Positions 25,755-33,977 are shown, counted from the stretch's first letter. The stretch is DNA of 37,563 bases from Candidatus Woesearchaeota archaeon CG_4_10_14_0_2_um_filter_33_13 (GCA_002792115.1 PFNQ01000022.1:1-37563); one strand, 5' to 3'. The notes: a model not told the origin generated them from the letters alone. A program made the numbers and translations.

Positions 25755-26434
25755 TGTGTTAAACCCACCTCTATTTTTGCAACCTTCATCATTTCTTCCT
25801 CTTGTAGTGTTCCTTCCCTGATTAATTGATTAATCTTTTCCCAAAAAGCAACCGTCATCTCTAACCCAGCAAAACGTTCATTCCCCATTCTGAGATCAAT
25901 TTCTTTTGCTTTGTCTGTATAATAACCTTTTTCAAAAAGTTTTCTAAAATAAGGAGAAAACCTTTCTGCTTTTCTAATTAAAGGTAAACCAAATTCTTCT
26001 CCTACTAAATTACATTGTTGAATTCCGTGTTCTCCAGCTTTGTTTAATGTGTCGGCATCATAAAGAATCCTAGAAACGTCGTTTGTGTGCTTCCATTGAT
26101 TGTGTTGTTCAACTGCCCTTGCAATTAGTCCTACTTCAAATGGAGAATATCCAAAATGAGGAAAATGCATTCTAACTAAAACTCCGCTATTACAACCGTG
26201 ATCTTTATACTCTCCAATTGAAGCTCCAGTATCATGCATTAATGCCGCAGCTACAGTCAGTGTAGCAAAAGATGGCCTTTCTATCATAGAAATTTCTGCA
26301 GCTCTCTCAGCGTCCCATCTGGCGTGATCATAATTGTGGGCTTTATGATTACCTTTACGATAAATGTCGTAAGCAAGATTATCCACCTTTATCAATCGTG
26401 GATCTTCTTCAAAACAAGTTACTCTTTCGGACAT
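25751..26434 (-). CDS. HD-domain phosphohydrolase
   Basis: 227 aa from ATG 26434. The metal-binding HD set is complete: H37 (HNYDHARWD), H67-D68 (AALMHDTGAS), H111 (VEQHNQWKH) and D126 (LYDADTLNK). Such proteins hydrolyse phosphomonoesters or nucleotides; the substrate is unknown. ATG 26434 is preferred to the GTG three codons upstream because the TATA-like box at 26456-26465 places transcription start at 26434. Translation couples to the PEP-mobile-domain gene through an ATGA overlap, which suggests a joint phosphate-transfer role (inference only). Confidence 0.85.
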   Translation of the reverse strand: MSERVTCFEEDPRLIKVDNLAYDIYRKGNHKAHNYDHARWDAERAAEISMIERPSFATLTVAAALMHDTGASIGEYKDHGCNSGVLVRMHFPHFGYSPFEVGLIARAVEQHNQWKHTNDVSRILYDADTLNKAGEHGIQQCNLVGEEFGLPLIRKAERFSPYFRKLFEKGYYTDKAKEIDLRMGNERFAGLEMTVAFWEKINQLIREGTLQEEEMMKVAKIEVGLTQ

Positions 26435-26455
26435 AGTAACCACAAACCAGTAGTT

Positions 26456-26465
26456 ATTTATAAAG
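26456..26465 (-). promoter_or_regulatory. TATA-like box for the HD/PEP-domain operon
   Basis: CTTTATAAAT on the minus strand, centred about 26 nt before the ATG at 26434. It decides the start codon. Confidence 0.5.
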
Positions 26466-26521
26466 ATTTTTAGTGATTTTTTGTTATTTTGAACGGAATT
26501 CTATTAGGGGTGTTGGTTAAT

Positions 26522-28984
26522 TTAGAAGAACTGACCTAATCCCTGTTGTTTTCCTTCCCCAATAAGATCCTCTTCTTTGTAACCAAGAACGGCAAAGATA
26601 CTAGAAACAGCAGGAAGAAGTTGATTTTTTAAGTAATACTCTGCATCATACTCTCCATCTTTTACTTCTGAAGGCAACTTGGCTCTTTCCCTAATTAATC
26701 CAGATCCTTTGGCGATAATGTATTCTACTAACGTTCCAGGAACAACTGGATAACCTAACTCAATCATTCTCTGTGCAACAGCAACGTGTGGCCCAATAGA
26801 ACTATATGCAGATAATTCTCTGGTAATTTGTGTTTTAATAATCAACTTTTTTAAATCAATTTTTCCTTCTTTAAGTTTTTTGGCCGTCTCTTTAAATAAA
26901 GCAATCGCTTCCTCAACTTTATTTTCTAAAACTAATCGTAAGACTAGTTCTTGTATTTCTTTAGCTAACGTTGACCAGTTTCTTCTGACACTTTCAAAAC
27001 CAGTGATTTTAATTTCTCTTTTTTCTGAAATTAAAGCATATTTCTTTTTCGCTCCTTTTTCACTTCCTTTCGTAGCAACGAAAATACCTCGTTTATACAT
27101 TCCCTCATATTCTAATTCCATTTGTCCGGGAAGATTAGAATTAACTTCATCCATAAAACGCATAGCTTCATCTAAATTTTTCTTTCCTAATAATAGAAAG
27201 CAAGAGTCAGTGTCTGCATAAATTACCTTAAATCCTTTATCTTTGGCTTTTTCAATAGTGCTAGTGATGTAATGGCGAGCATAAGCCGTCGTTGAACGAG
27301 CACATTCTAAGCAGTACCATCGAGCGGCGAAAAAACCAGTGTATCCATAAAATGAATTGGCTAGGATCTTTAATGCGTATGATCGAGCGGACAAAATTGC
27401 TGTATCCTCTCCTTTAGCTTTAGTTTCTTTAATTAATTTCTTTAGGTCGGACCTTAGTAAAACTAAATGTTCTAAAACTGTGGAAATGAAAGATTTTTTA
27501 TTCTGGCAGAACCAATACTCCTCTTTTCCGGGAACTTTATTTTCTGGGCAACAAGAACATTTTAATGCCTCCGGACCAATGTTATGTGAAGTTATGATTG
27601 TCGGGTACAGAGAACGGAAATCAAAAATAACAATATTCTCATAGAAACCTGGTGTTGGTTCAAGAACAAATCCTCCTTGATACGTCTCTTTAATTCTTTG
27701 ATCAATTTCTATGTGGCTCGGTTTATTCGGGGCGAGAACATTAAAGTCAACAGCTTGACGTAAAATATAACTTTCTACTAATTTACTAAAACGCATTCTA
27801 GTCAAATCAAATATTGGTAGGGAAACAATCTTTGCTAATTCTACTATGTCATACATTAATTTATGGCATAATTGTACGGTTAAATTTGCATCTTGCAAAT
27901 TATATTGATAATATTTTTTCAAATCTCTTCGATGATTATCCCACGTGTCTGCTAATTGAGATAAATCCACAGAATGTTTCTTACTTCCCAACAGTTCTTC
28001 TGATACTGAATCCAGTGAGTAGCTTTCTGTCTTTAAGTTCTGGCCAAAAATATATCTGACAAATTTAAAAATGTCAATGTGTAGAATGCCTTTAACTTTA
28101 CTTTTTCCATCTCTTAAATCTGTATTCTTTCCTGTGTCTAATTCTGAATAATCTAATCCTAAATCTAATTTTATCTTAAACAAGTCTGCCCTTGTTTTAA
28201 TATATGGAAAGTCAAATCCATCAGAAAAGTATCCCGTAATCACATCTGGACTATATTCTATTACAATTTCCTTAAATCTTTGAATCATTGCAGCTTCATC
28301 TGCACAATTCTCCAAATAATCTAAATCATTTTCTTGGCTATTCCAAGTAATAACCTTCTGAAATTCTTTTTCTTCTTCATCAAGTCCGGATAACCCAATC
28401 ATTAAGATTGGGTTTTTTAATGGTAAGATCTCTCGATGTTTTGAATATGTTTCAATATCCACTGCTAAATATTTTAATTTGATTAATGGCTCTTTGCCAG
28501 CCAAAACAATTTTTTTTGTTAAGAAAACAGGAACTCTTAAATGTCCATCTACAAATTGTCCTTCAGCTTTAATAGCAGTTAATGGAAGTATTTTGTTATC
28601 TCTAATGTACCTTTGCACAAAAACAATATCATTTTCATAACAAGTTAATCCCCATTTGGTTAATTCCTTGCTAATTATAGCAACTGCCTTAGGATAATTA
28701 GTGTATATTTTCCACACTTTCTTCTTCTTGCCTAATTGTTCCTTCTCTAGCTTTTTCCAGGATAAGATCTTTGCTACAGACTTCCCGTCTTCCAGACTTA
28801 ACCCTTCAATTCTCTTTTCTAACTCTTTTTCATCAATAGATTCCAAATCAAGATAGAAATAAGGTTGAAATTGTTGGATCAAACAAACTTTACTATTATC
28901 TTCCAACTTACTATAACTGTAAATGTACGTTTTATCTCCCTTAACTTTATATTCAAAATCATAGGGAGAACAGATTAATTCCAT
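26522..28984 (-). CDS. polB: Family B DNA polymerase (PolB)
   Basis: 820 aa replicative-type polymerase. The N-terminal uracil-sensing/exonuclease half has Exo I DIETY (176-180), Exo II GYFSDGFDFPY (251-261) and Exo III YNLQD (361-365). The polymerase half has motif A DFRSLYPTII (455-464), motif B ending NSFYG (543-547), motif C YADTDS (589-594) and the KKKYALIS segment. Cys476, 478, 479 and 493 sit together in a possible zinc site. The C-terminus ends QQGLGQFF, a PCNA-binding PIP box. In Exo II the usual Asn (YNGDNFD) is Phe. The start is leaderless: a TATA-like box at 29007-29014 lies 26 nt upstream, and a perfect dyad fills the gap between box and start. Confidence 0.96.
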   Translation of the reverse strand: MELICSPYDFEYKVKGDKTYIYSYSKLEDNSKVCLIQQFQPYFYLDLESIDEKELEKRIEGLSLEDGKSVAKILSWKKLEKEQLGKKKKVWKIYTNYPKAVAIISKELTKWGLTCYENDIVFVQRYIRDNKILPLTAIKAEGQFVDGHLRVPVFLTKKIVLAGKEPLIKLKYLAVDIETYSKHREILPLKNPILMIGLSGLDEEEKEFQKVITWNSQENDLDYLENCADEAAMIQRFKEIVIEYSPDVITGYFSDGFDFPYIKTRADLFKIKLDLGLDYSELDTGKNTDLRDGKSKVKGILHIDIFKFVRYIFGQNLKTESYSLDSVSEELLGSKKHSVDLSQLADTWDNHRRDLKKYYQYNLQDANLTVQLCHKLMYDIVELAKIVSLPIFDLTRMRFSKLVESYILRQAVDFNVLAPNKPSHIEIDQRIKETYQGGFVLEPTPGFYENIVIFDFRSLYPTIITSHNIGPEALKCSCCPENKVPGKEEYWFCQNKKSFISTVLEHLVLLRSDLKKLIKETKAKGEDTAILSARSYALKILANSFYGYTGFFAARWYCLECARSTTAYARHYITSTIEKAKDKGFKVIYADTDSCFLLLGKKNLDEAMRFMDEVNSNLPGQMELEYEGMYKRGIFVATKGSEKGAKKKYALISEKREIKITGFESVRRNWSTLAKEIQELVLRLVLENKVEEAIALFKETAKKLKEGKIDLKKLIIKTQITRELSAYSSIGPHVAVAQRMIELGYPVVPGTLVEYIIAKGSGLIRERAKLPSEVKDGEYDAEYYLKNQLLPAVSSIFAVLGYKEEDLIGEGKQQGLGQFF

Positions 28985-29005
28985 CTAGTTTTAGGTCCAA
29001 ACTAG
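28985..29005. promoter_or_regulatory. Perfect dyad at the polB transcription start
   Basis: CTAGTTT and AAACTAG arms with a 7-nt spacer, filling the space between the polB TATA-like box and its start codon. A protein bound here would block initiation. Confidence 0.4.
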
Positions 29006-29006
29006 G

Positions 29007-29014
29007 TTTATAAA
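29007..29014 (-). promoter_or_regulatory. TATA-like box for polB
   Basis: TTTATAAA (its own complement), centred about 26 nt before the polB ATG at 28984. Predicts a leaderless mRNA. Confidence 0.55.
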
Positions 29015-29045
29015 GATTATGGCTAGTTTTGCAATTTTGCAAGGA

Positions 29046-29057
29046 ATATTTAAATAA
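29046..29057 (+). promoter_or_regulatory. TATA-like box for the 62-aa basic protein
   Basis: ATATTTAAATAA, centred about 27 nt before the ATG at 29079. Predicts a leaderless mRNA. It is preceded by a TTTTGCAA direct repeat (29027-29042). Confidence 0.5.
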
Positions 29058-29078
29058 TCTAACTCTATCTCTACAAAT

Positions 29079-29267
29079 ATGGGTGGTAGAAGGGTTAAAA
29101 AGAAGGAATTTAGTTCTATTAAAAATCGTCGTTTAGATTTATTTATTAACAAAGTTGAGATTGAAAGAACAGAAAGAGAAAAGGTCGTGCGAGAAATTAA
29201 AGATCTTACTTTTAATGTAATTACTGGAAAAAGTGTACCTAAATTACGTCTTAAAAAACTGGAGTAA
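29079..29267 (+). CDS. Small basic protein, unknown function
   Basis: 62 aa, rich in Lys/Arg, opening MGGRRVKKKEFSSIKNRRLD and then a helix VEIERTEREKVVREIKDL. No family recognised. It is taken as real because its TATA-like box sits at the leaderless distance, it fills an intergenic gap exactly between the divergent polB and the convergent HIT gene, and its codon use looks like its neighbours. A nucleic-acid or ribosome-associated role would fit the charge but is a guess. Confidence 0.6.
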   Translation: MGGRRVKKKEFSSIKNRRLDLFINKVEIERTEREKVVREIKDLTFNVITGKSVPKLRLKKLE

Positions 29268-29286
29268 AATTTATTAAATTATGAGT

Positions 29287-29844
29287 TTACGGTTTTTTTC
29301 TTAAAGATTTCAGAAGATAATTCTCTTTTTTTGGTTCTTTATTTTTATCTTTACGAACCTCCTCTTTTGCTTCTTTGGTTTTAACAATCTTTACTTCTTT
29401 TTCTTTCCCTTCAGCACCAACTGTTTCTTTTTTTGGATTCAGGGCATCTTGTAAAGTCATCAATGTAGTTTCAATTTCATCTTCCTGGAGTTGTTTACTT
29501 TCCCATTGTAAGTTAAGGCCATCTTCCTCCCTTCTAGGTATCACTTCAATTCCAAAGTGTGGAGTTTTTTGCCCAGCTCCTAAACCATTTTGTACCAATA
29601 GATTAGTTCCTTGACAAGCCATACCATCAAACACAGACATGCCAACTTTGTTAGAAATAATCGCACACTTTTGTAAAATGTCCTCTGGAACCATCTCCAA
29701 GATTGTAAAGTGCTTTTTTGGAAATACTGTTACCTGCCCTGTTATTGTGGCAAGATCTTTAATGGCAACAACTACATCATCATCTTGGTAGATAATTTCT
29801 TCTTCATTATTCCGGTCTAAGATGTCGCAATATTCACATTTCAT
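29287..29844 (-). CDS. HIT-like protein 1, nucleophile His missing
   Basis: 185 aa. Residues 1-120 follow the HIT fold: zinc-type CEYC near the N-terminus, ATITGQVTVFPKKHFTILEM, NLLVQNGLGAGQKTPHF and the IPRREED end. The HIT motif, normally H-x-H-x-H, reads HFGIE, so the second (nucleophilic) and third His are replaced. Residues about 135-185 are a Lys/Glu-rich disordered tail. HIT proteins normally hydrolyse or transfer nucleotides; this copy is predicted inactive or changed in chemistry. It starts 2 nt after the second HIT gene ends (same strand), so they form a two-gene unit, probably after duplication. Confidence 0.82.
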   Translation of the reverse strand: MKCEYCDILDRNNEEEIIYQDDDVVVAIKDLATITGQVTVFPKKHFTILEMVPEDILQKCAIISNKVGMSVFDGMACQGTNLLVQNGLGAGQKTPHFGIEVIPRREEDGLNLQWESKQLQEDEIETTLMTLQDALNPKKETVGAEGKEKEVKIVKTKEAKEEVRKDKNKEPKKENYLLKSLRKKP

Positions 29845-29846
29845 TT

Positions 29847-30608
29847 TTATTTGAATAAGTCAGCAATATCATCCAGGCTGACATCTTTCTTTTCTTTTAT
29901 TACTTTCTTTTCGCTAGCTTTCTTATCTTCCTTACTCTTTACCTTTTCTGTGGATTTTTTCTTTTGAACAATGGTTTCCTTAGCAATAATCTCTGGGGTC
30001 TGGTTTTCTTCTATTGTTTTTGCCTGTTTTTGTTCCTTTTCTTTTGACTGCCATTTTTCTGTTTCAAGATTTTCTTCTTTCACATTAACAATAGTTTTTT
30101 TAATTCCCATTAATTTATTAAATTGATCCTCTACTAATGACCTTACTTTTTGACGAATATCCTTCTCTATCATCCTATCTTCAATTTCAAGTATTTTGTC
30201 TCCTTCTTTTCTGGGAATAACGTGGAGCATAAAGTGCTGTGCTCTTTGTCCTGCTGCCAATCCGTTAGCAATAAATAGGTTTGTTCCAGAAACTTTCAAT
30301 ACTTTCAAAACAGTTTGAGAAATCTTTTTAGCTACACTAAAAAGATGTCCCATCTCTTTGTCAGGAATCTGAGGCATGATTGAATAATGTTCTTTTGGTA
30401 AAATTAATATGTGGCCTTTAGTGGCAGGATTGATATCTAGAATTGCTAAAGCTTTGTCATCTTCATAAACTTTTTTTGAAGGGATTTTGTTAGAAATAAT
30501 CTGACAGAATACACACTGTTGTTTTTGAAACTCCTTTAGTTCCTCTGGAGTCATTTTTTTGATTTTTTCTTCCAACTCTTTTCGCTGCTCATCGTTAAGC
30601 TGTTGCAT
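29847..30608 (-). CDS. HIT-like protein 2, nucleophile His replaced by Met
   Basis: 253 aa from ATG 30608. An in-frame upstream ATG (30707) would add 33 hydrophobic residues, but the TATA-like box at 30631-30638 places transcription start at 30608, so that extension is probably not translated. Order: acidic helix (MQQLNDEQRKELEEKIKKMT), zinc-type CVFC, HIT core (DINPATKGHILILPKEHYSI, GTNLFIANGLAAGQ) and the HIT motif HFMLH before VIPRKEG. The first and third His remain, but the middle nucleophile is Met. A long Lys/Glu tail ends in a short helix VSLDDIADLFK. Paralogue of the next gene. Confidence 0.83.
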   Translation of the reverse strand: MQQLNDEQRKELEEKIKKMTPEELKEFQKQQCVFCQIISNKIPSKKVYEDDKALAILDINPATKGHILILPKEHYSIMPQIPDKEMGHLFSVAKKISQTVLKVLKVSGTNLFIANGLAAGQRAQHFMLHVIPRKEGDKILEIEDRMIEKDIRQKVRSLVEDQFNKLMGIKKTIVNVKEENLETEKWQSKEKEQKQAKTIEENQTPEIIAKETIVQKKKSTEKVKSKEDKKASEKKVIKEKKDVSLDDIADLFK

Positions 30609-30630
30609 AGCATTAATAGATTCTCTAAAG

Positions 30631-30638
30631 TTTATAAA
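30631..30638 (-). promoter_or_regulatory. TATA-like box for the HIT gene pair
   Basis: TTTATAAA, centred about 27 nt before the ATG at 30608. It decides the start of HIT-like protein 2. Confidence 0.55.
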
Positions 30639-30722
30639 AGTATCTTTTATCGAGGGAAAAACAGGAAATAACAAATAAAGAAAAATAAAGAAATATAAAA
30701 AAAGCAATGCCGTTAAAATGTT

Positions 30723-33275
30723 TTACATCCCGCAGGCACCTTTAAATCCACACTGGTTGGAACACTCTGTGCAGCCCCCAATCTTTACCATCGTGCCTTC
30801 CTTACATCCCGGACATCTGTTGCCAACTGTAGAACCATAAACTACTTGTTCCTCTTTCTTTTTTGAATCAACAATCTTTGACGGGTCAATCTTCTGTCGC
30901 GGTAAAATTTCTTTTTCTCCTGTAGCACTTTGTACGTTTTTATGCTCCGTATCTGCAGATGTTGACAAAATCTGTTCATGTCTGGAATTATCAATATACA
31001 CGGTTAGTCCTTTACATCCTAAATCATAAGCTAGCTCGTAAACTTTTTTAGTTTGTTCAACAGTAAAGTCGCTTGGGGCATTAACAGTTTTACTAATTGA
31101 TGAATCTGTCCATTTTTGTACTGCTGCTTGGGCCTTGACATGATCTTCAGGAAGTAATTGCATCGCCGAAACAAAGTATGTGGGTAAGGATCCATCATCA
31201 AGCTTTGCATCTTCAGCTAAAGGAATTAAGACCTTGTGAAAACCTAACCGAGATTGTTGATAATATTCAAATGCATAATATGGTTCAATCCCAGTTGAAG
31301 TATTCAGCATACTTCCAACAGTTCCAGTTGGTGCTTGAGTTACTAACGTCACGTTTCTAATCCCGTGCTTGTATATTCCATCTTGGATTTCTTTAGATAA
31401 CTGTTTAACAAACAGAGACTCAATAAATTTATCTCGGTCAAACTTTGGGAATGGTCCTTTCTCTTTAGCTAATTCAACAGATTCCTTATACATTTCTTCA
31501 GTAATAGTTCTGTAAAGTTTATCAATGAACTTGAGAGATTCTTCTGAACCGTATCTTATTCTTAATTTTATTAACAATTCTGCTAATCCCAGGGTTCCAC
31601 CGCCAATTCTTCTTTCAGATTTTTGGTTCTCCTCATTTTCTTTAAAATGATACGGTGTTAAATCAATAATATTATCTAGGAATCGTGTTAAAACACGAGC
31701 AGTTTGTCGTAATTGATCCCAATCCATCTCATAGGTATTTCCAAGTGTATCAGTACTTTTTTGTTTGGCAAAAGAAGCTAGATATAGGTGTCCTAAATTA
31801 CAAACTCCCCAGGGTGGTAGACCTTGCTCTGCACAAGGATTAGTACACACAATCGGATTAAAGTACCAAGAGTTACTCATTTTATTGTAACGCTCCATAA
31901 ATACAATTCCTGGTTCAGCACTAACGTGGGCGGAGCTAATAACCAAATCCCACAACTCCTTGGCCTTAACACTTTTGTATACTTTTGTTGGATACCCTTT
32001 ACTTTTCCACTTTAACAAATCTCCATCCCATTCATCTCGATAGATCTGGCGGAACTTTTCATTTTCATGATCTGGGAATTCTAAGTTCCACATTCCATCA
32101 GTTTTCATCTTTTCCATGAAATGATCAGAAACCTTAATAGAAATATTGGCGTTTTCAATCATTCCTTTCTTCTTTTTTGAGGCGATAAATTCTAAGATGT
32201 CTGGATGCCAATCATCTAACATCAACATTAATGCTCCTCTTCTAGATCCACCTTGTTCGATTAAACCAGTTGCATAAGAATAGATTCCTCCCCATGAAAC
32301 GGCTCCAGAGGATTTACCATGTACACCTTTGACATAAGAATATCTGGGTCTTAATGTAGACAAAGAGATTCCAACTCCTCCTCCTCTTGACATGATTTCA
32401 ATCATATTTTTGAGAGTATCAATTATCCCTCCCCGGGAATCTTGTGGTGACGGTACAACGTAACAATTATATAAAGTCAGGCTTGACAAATAATTTCCTT
32501 GAGAATCCACGTTTGCTCCGGCCATAATTCTTCCGCCTGGTTGGATTCTTTTACTTTTCAACTCTTCCAAAAATAATTTTTCACATTCTTTTCTTTTTTC
32601 TTGATCTTGCTCCATTGCAGCAGCAGCTTTGGCTACTCTTTTGTATGTGTCTAAAACCGATTCTTCTGGACGATCAACTTTCCAGATAGATTGAGAAAAC
32701 TCTTTGTCCTGATTGATCAAATAAAACTTACCATAGTCTCCATCAATAGACAAGACAATCCCTAATTCTTTCTTAGGATATTTTGGATCTTCTTTGTAAA
32801 TGATAATCACTAAATCGCCAACCCTAGTTCCTTTTTGCGACGATTTTAATGAGTACCGATCTAAGAAGATTAATTGTCCTAATGGTGTTAAGGATGAAGA
32901 ATTGTTAAGTACATGGATAGCTTGTGCACTAAGGTAAATATCTCTTTCTAATAAGTTTTCAACAGTTTTGCAATTTGTAACTGAAGATTCATTTCTTACT
33001 AACCCTCTTCTGTACCGATAGATAATAAATTCTTTTGCAAGAGCAACATGTCCCTCTTCAATCAAAACTTTTTCTACAATATCCTGAATTAGTTCGATTT
33101 CTGGAATATCAACTTCCATTATTTCTAAATATTCCATGACTTTTTGCGTTAGTTCTTTTGCTAATCCTAAATCTTCTTGGCCAATTGACTGAGATGCTTT
33201 AAAGATAGCATTCATTATCCTGGATTCGTCAAATTCAACAACGTTTCCATCTCTTTTTCTTACTTGTTCTAACAT
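30723..33275 (-). CDS. nrdJ: Ribonucleotide reductase, adenosylcobalamin-dependent class II
   Basis: 850 aa. Residues 1-92 are an ATP-cone (MLEQVRKRDGNVVEFDESRI) for allosteric control. The catalytic barrel shows GGRIMAGA, LYNCYVVPSPQDSRGGI, SRGGGVGIS, the finger-loop NPCAEQ (479-484) and PTGTVGSMLNTSTGIEP. The C-terminus is a four-Cys zinc module (CPGC, then CTECSNQCG) as in B12-dependent enzymes. It makes deoxyribonucleotides from ribonucleotides. Residues about 145-201 are an extra beta-rich segment (TRVGDLVIIIYKEDPKYPKK and onward) inserted between two conserved helices. The gene follows nrdR after 2 nt, so the repressor and its target share an operon. Confidence 0.94.
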   Translation of the reverse strand: MLEQVRKRDGNVVEFDESRIMNAIFKASQSIGQEDLGLAKELTQKVMEYLEIMEVDIPEIELIQDIVEKVLIEEGHVALAKEFIIYRYRRGLVRNESSVTNCKTVENLLERDIYLSAQAIHVLNNSSSLTPLGQLIFLDRYSLKSSQKGTRVGDLVIIIYKEDPKYPKKELGIVLSIDGDYGKFYLINQDKEFSQSIWKVDRPEESVLDTYKRVAKAAAAMEQDQEKRKECEKLFLEELKSKRIQPGGRIMAGANVDSQGNYLSSLTLYNCYVVPSPQDSRGGIIDTLKNMIEIMSRGGGVGISLSTLRPRYSYVKGVHGKSSGAVSWGGIYSYATGLIEQGGSRRGALMLMLDDWHPDILEFIASKKKKGMIENANISIKVSDHFMEKMKTDGMWNLEFPDHENEKFRQIYRDEWDGDLLKWKSKGYPTKVYKSVKAKELWDLVISSAHVSAEPGIVFMERYNKMSNSWYFNPIVCTNPCAEQGLPPWGVCNLGHLYLASFAKQKSTDTLGNTYEMDWDQLRQTARVLTRFLDNIIDLTPYHFKENEENQKSERRIGGGTLGLAELLIKLRIRYGSEESLKFIDKLYRTITEEMYKESVELAKEKGPFPKFDRDKFIESLFVKQLSKEIQDGIYKHGIRNVTLVTQAPTGTVGSMLNTSTGIEPYYAFEYYQQSRLGFHKVLIPLAEDAKLDDGSLPTYFVSAMQLLPEDHVKAQAAVQKWTDSSISKTVNAPSDFTVEQTKKVYELAYDLGCKGLTVYIDNSRHEQILSTSADTEHKNVQSATGEKEILPRQKIDPSKIVDSKKKEEQVVYGSTVGNRCPGCKEGTMVKIGGCTECSNQCGFKGACGM

Positions 33276-33277
33276 TT

Positions 33278-33721
33278 TTAATTACCCCCTCTTATGATCG
33301 TGTTTAGTTCTTTCTTGAGCAGTTCTGGTCTATCTAAAGATTTGTATACCGTAGCAAATCGTAGATAGGCAATTTTATCAAATCGTTTTAATTCTTGTAG
33401 GACAATCAGACCAATCTCTGTACTTTTGATGGTATTAACTCTTTTGTTAAGAATTCTTTGTTCAATTTTTCTAGTCAGCTGAGTGATTACTTCCGGCTCA
33501 ATCTTCCCACAGGCTCTTTCTAAACTTCTTTCAACTTTTTTGATATCAAACTCTTGCTCACGATTATCACGTTTCGTCACCTTTAGATGTATTATTGCTT
33601 TTTCATACGTAGTAAAGCGGTTAGTGCAACTAGAACATTCTCTCCTTCTTCTTACTGAATCATTCATGATTCTACTTTCTAAAACTCGAGTGTCTGTTTT
33701 GGAACAAAATGGACATAACAT
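33278..33721 (-). CDS. nrdR: Ribonucleotide reductase repressor NrdR
   Basis: 147 aa from ATG 33721, the usual NrdR length. The N-terminal zinc ribbon has C3, C6, C29 and C32 (MLCPFCSKTDTRVLESR, then RRRRECSSCTNRFTTYE) with the Arg-rich DNA-reading helix. Residues about 47-137 are an ATP-cone that senses dATP/ATP. NrdR represses ribonucleotide reductase genes and is mainly bacterial, so an archaeal copy may be acquired. A longer reading from 33787 would start inside the operator region and is rejected; GGGGGTGGG lies just before 33721. Two NrdR-box-like sites occupy the leader. nrdJ follows immediately. Confidence 0.93.
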   Translation of the reverse strand: MLCPFCSKTDTRVLESRIMNDSVRRRRECSSCTNRFTTYEKAIIHLKVTKRDNREQEFDIKKVERSLERACGKIEPEVITQLTRKIEQRILNKRVNTIKSTEIGLIVLQELKRFDKIAYLRFATVYKSLDRPELLKKELNTIIRGGN

Positions 33722-33756
33722 TAATCCCACCCCCTTTTCTTCTTTAGCGTGACAAA

Positions 33757-33772
33757 ACACCACATCTGGTGT
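33757..33772. promoter_or_regulatory. NrdR-box-like operator 1
   Basis: ACACCACATCTGGTGT: perfect 6-bp arms around 4 nt, in the nrdR leader. It agrees at 12 of 16 positions with the bacterial NrdR-box consensus as I remember it (ACACwATATwTTGTGT). It lies 30 bp from the second box. Confidence 0.6.
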
Positions 33773-33786
33773 TAACCAGAAAACCA

Positions 33787-33802
33787 ACCATATATTTGGT
33801 GT
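33787..33802. promoter_or_regulatory. NrdR-box-like operator 2
   Basis: ACCATATATTTGGTGT agrees at 13 of 16 positions with the remembered NrdR-box consensus. It is three helical turns from box 1 and adjoins the inferred transcription start of nrdR (near 33806). Confidence 0.6.
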
Positions 33803-33828
33803 CTTGATTCTTGAACAAATCCCACTTC

Positions 33829-33836
33829 TTTAAATA
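33829..33836 (-). promoter_or_regulatory. TATA-like box for the nrdR-nrdJ operon
   Basis: TATTTAAA on the minus strand. A start about 27 nt downstream falls at 33806, just before the two boxes. The AT core of box 2 is an alternative TATA element. Confidence 0.4.
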
Positions 33837-33946
33837 GTTTTTAGGGCTTAGGAATATAGTTGTTAATATATATAATCTAAGTAAGGAAAATAATCTATTG
33901 GTTCTTAGATCAACAATTAAATCAACAATTAAAAGTATCAGCAAAG

Positions 33947-33954
33947 TTTAAATA
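33947..33954 (+). promoter_or_regulatory. TATA-like box for carS
   Basis: TTTAAATA, centred about 27 nt before the ATG at 33978. Predicts a leaderless mRNA. Confidence 0.5.
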
Positions 33955-33977
33955 AAATTAAATTTTGATAAAGTTTA

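Noticed and set aside
26880-28059. Plus-strand open frames opposite polB
   Set aside because: Antisense shadows of a strongly conserved polymerase gene, no promoter or ribosome-binding signal.
30609-30707. Hydrophobic N-terminal extension of HIT-like protein 2, looking like a membrane anchor
   Set aside because: The TATA-like box at 30631-30638 lies within it and predicts a leaderless start at 30608; HIT proteins are normally soluble.
33722-33787. Longer N-terminus for NrdR
   Set aside because: It would place the CxxC zinc ribbon 22 residues in, unlike the family, and covers operator 1.
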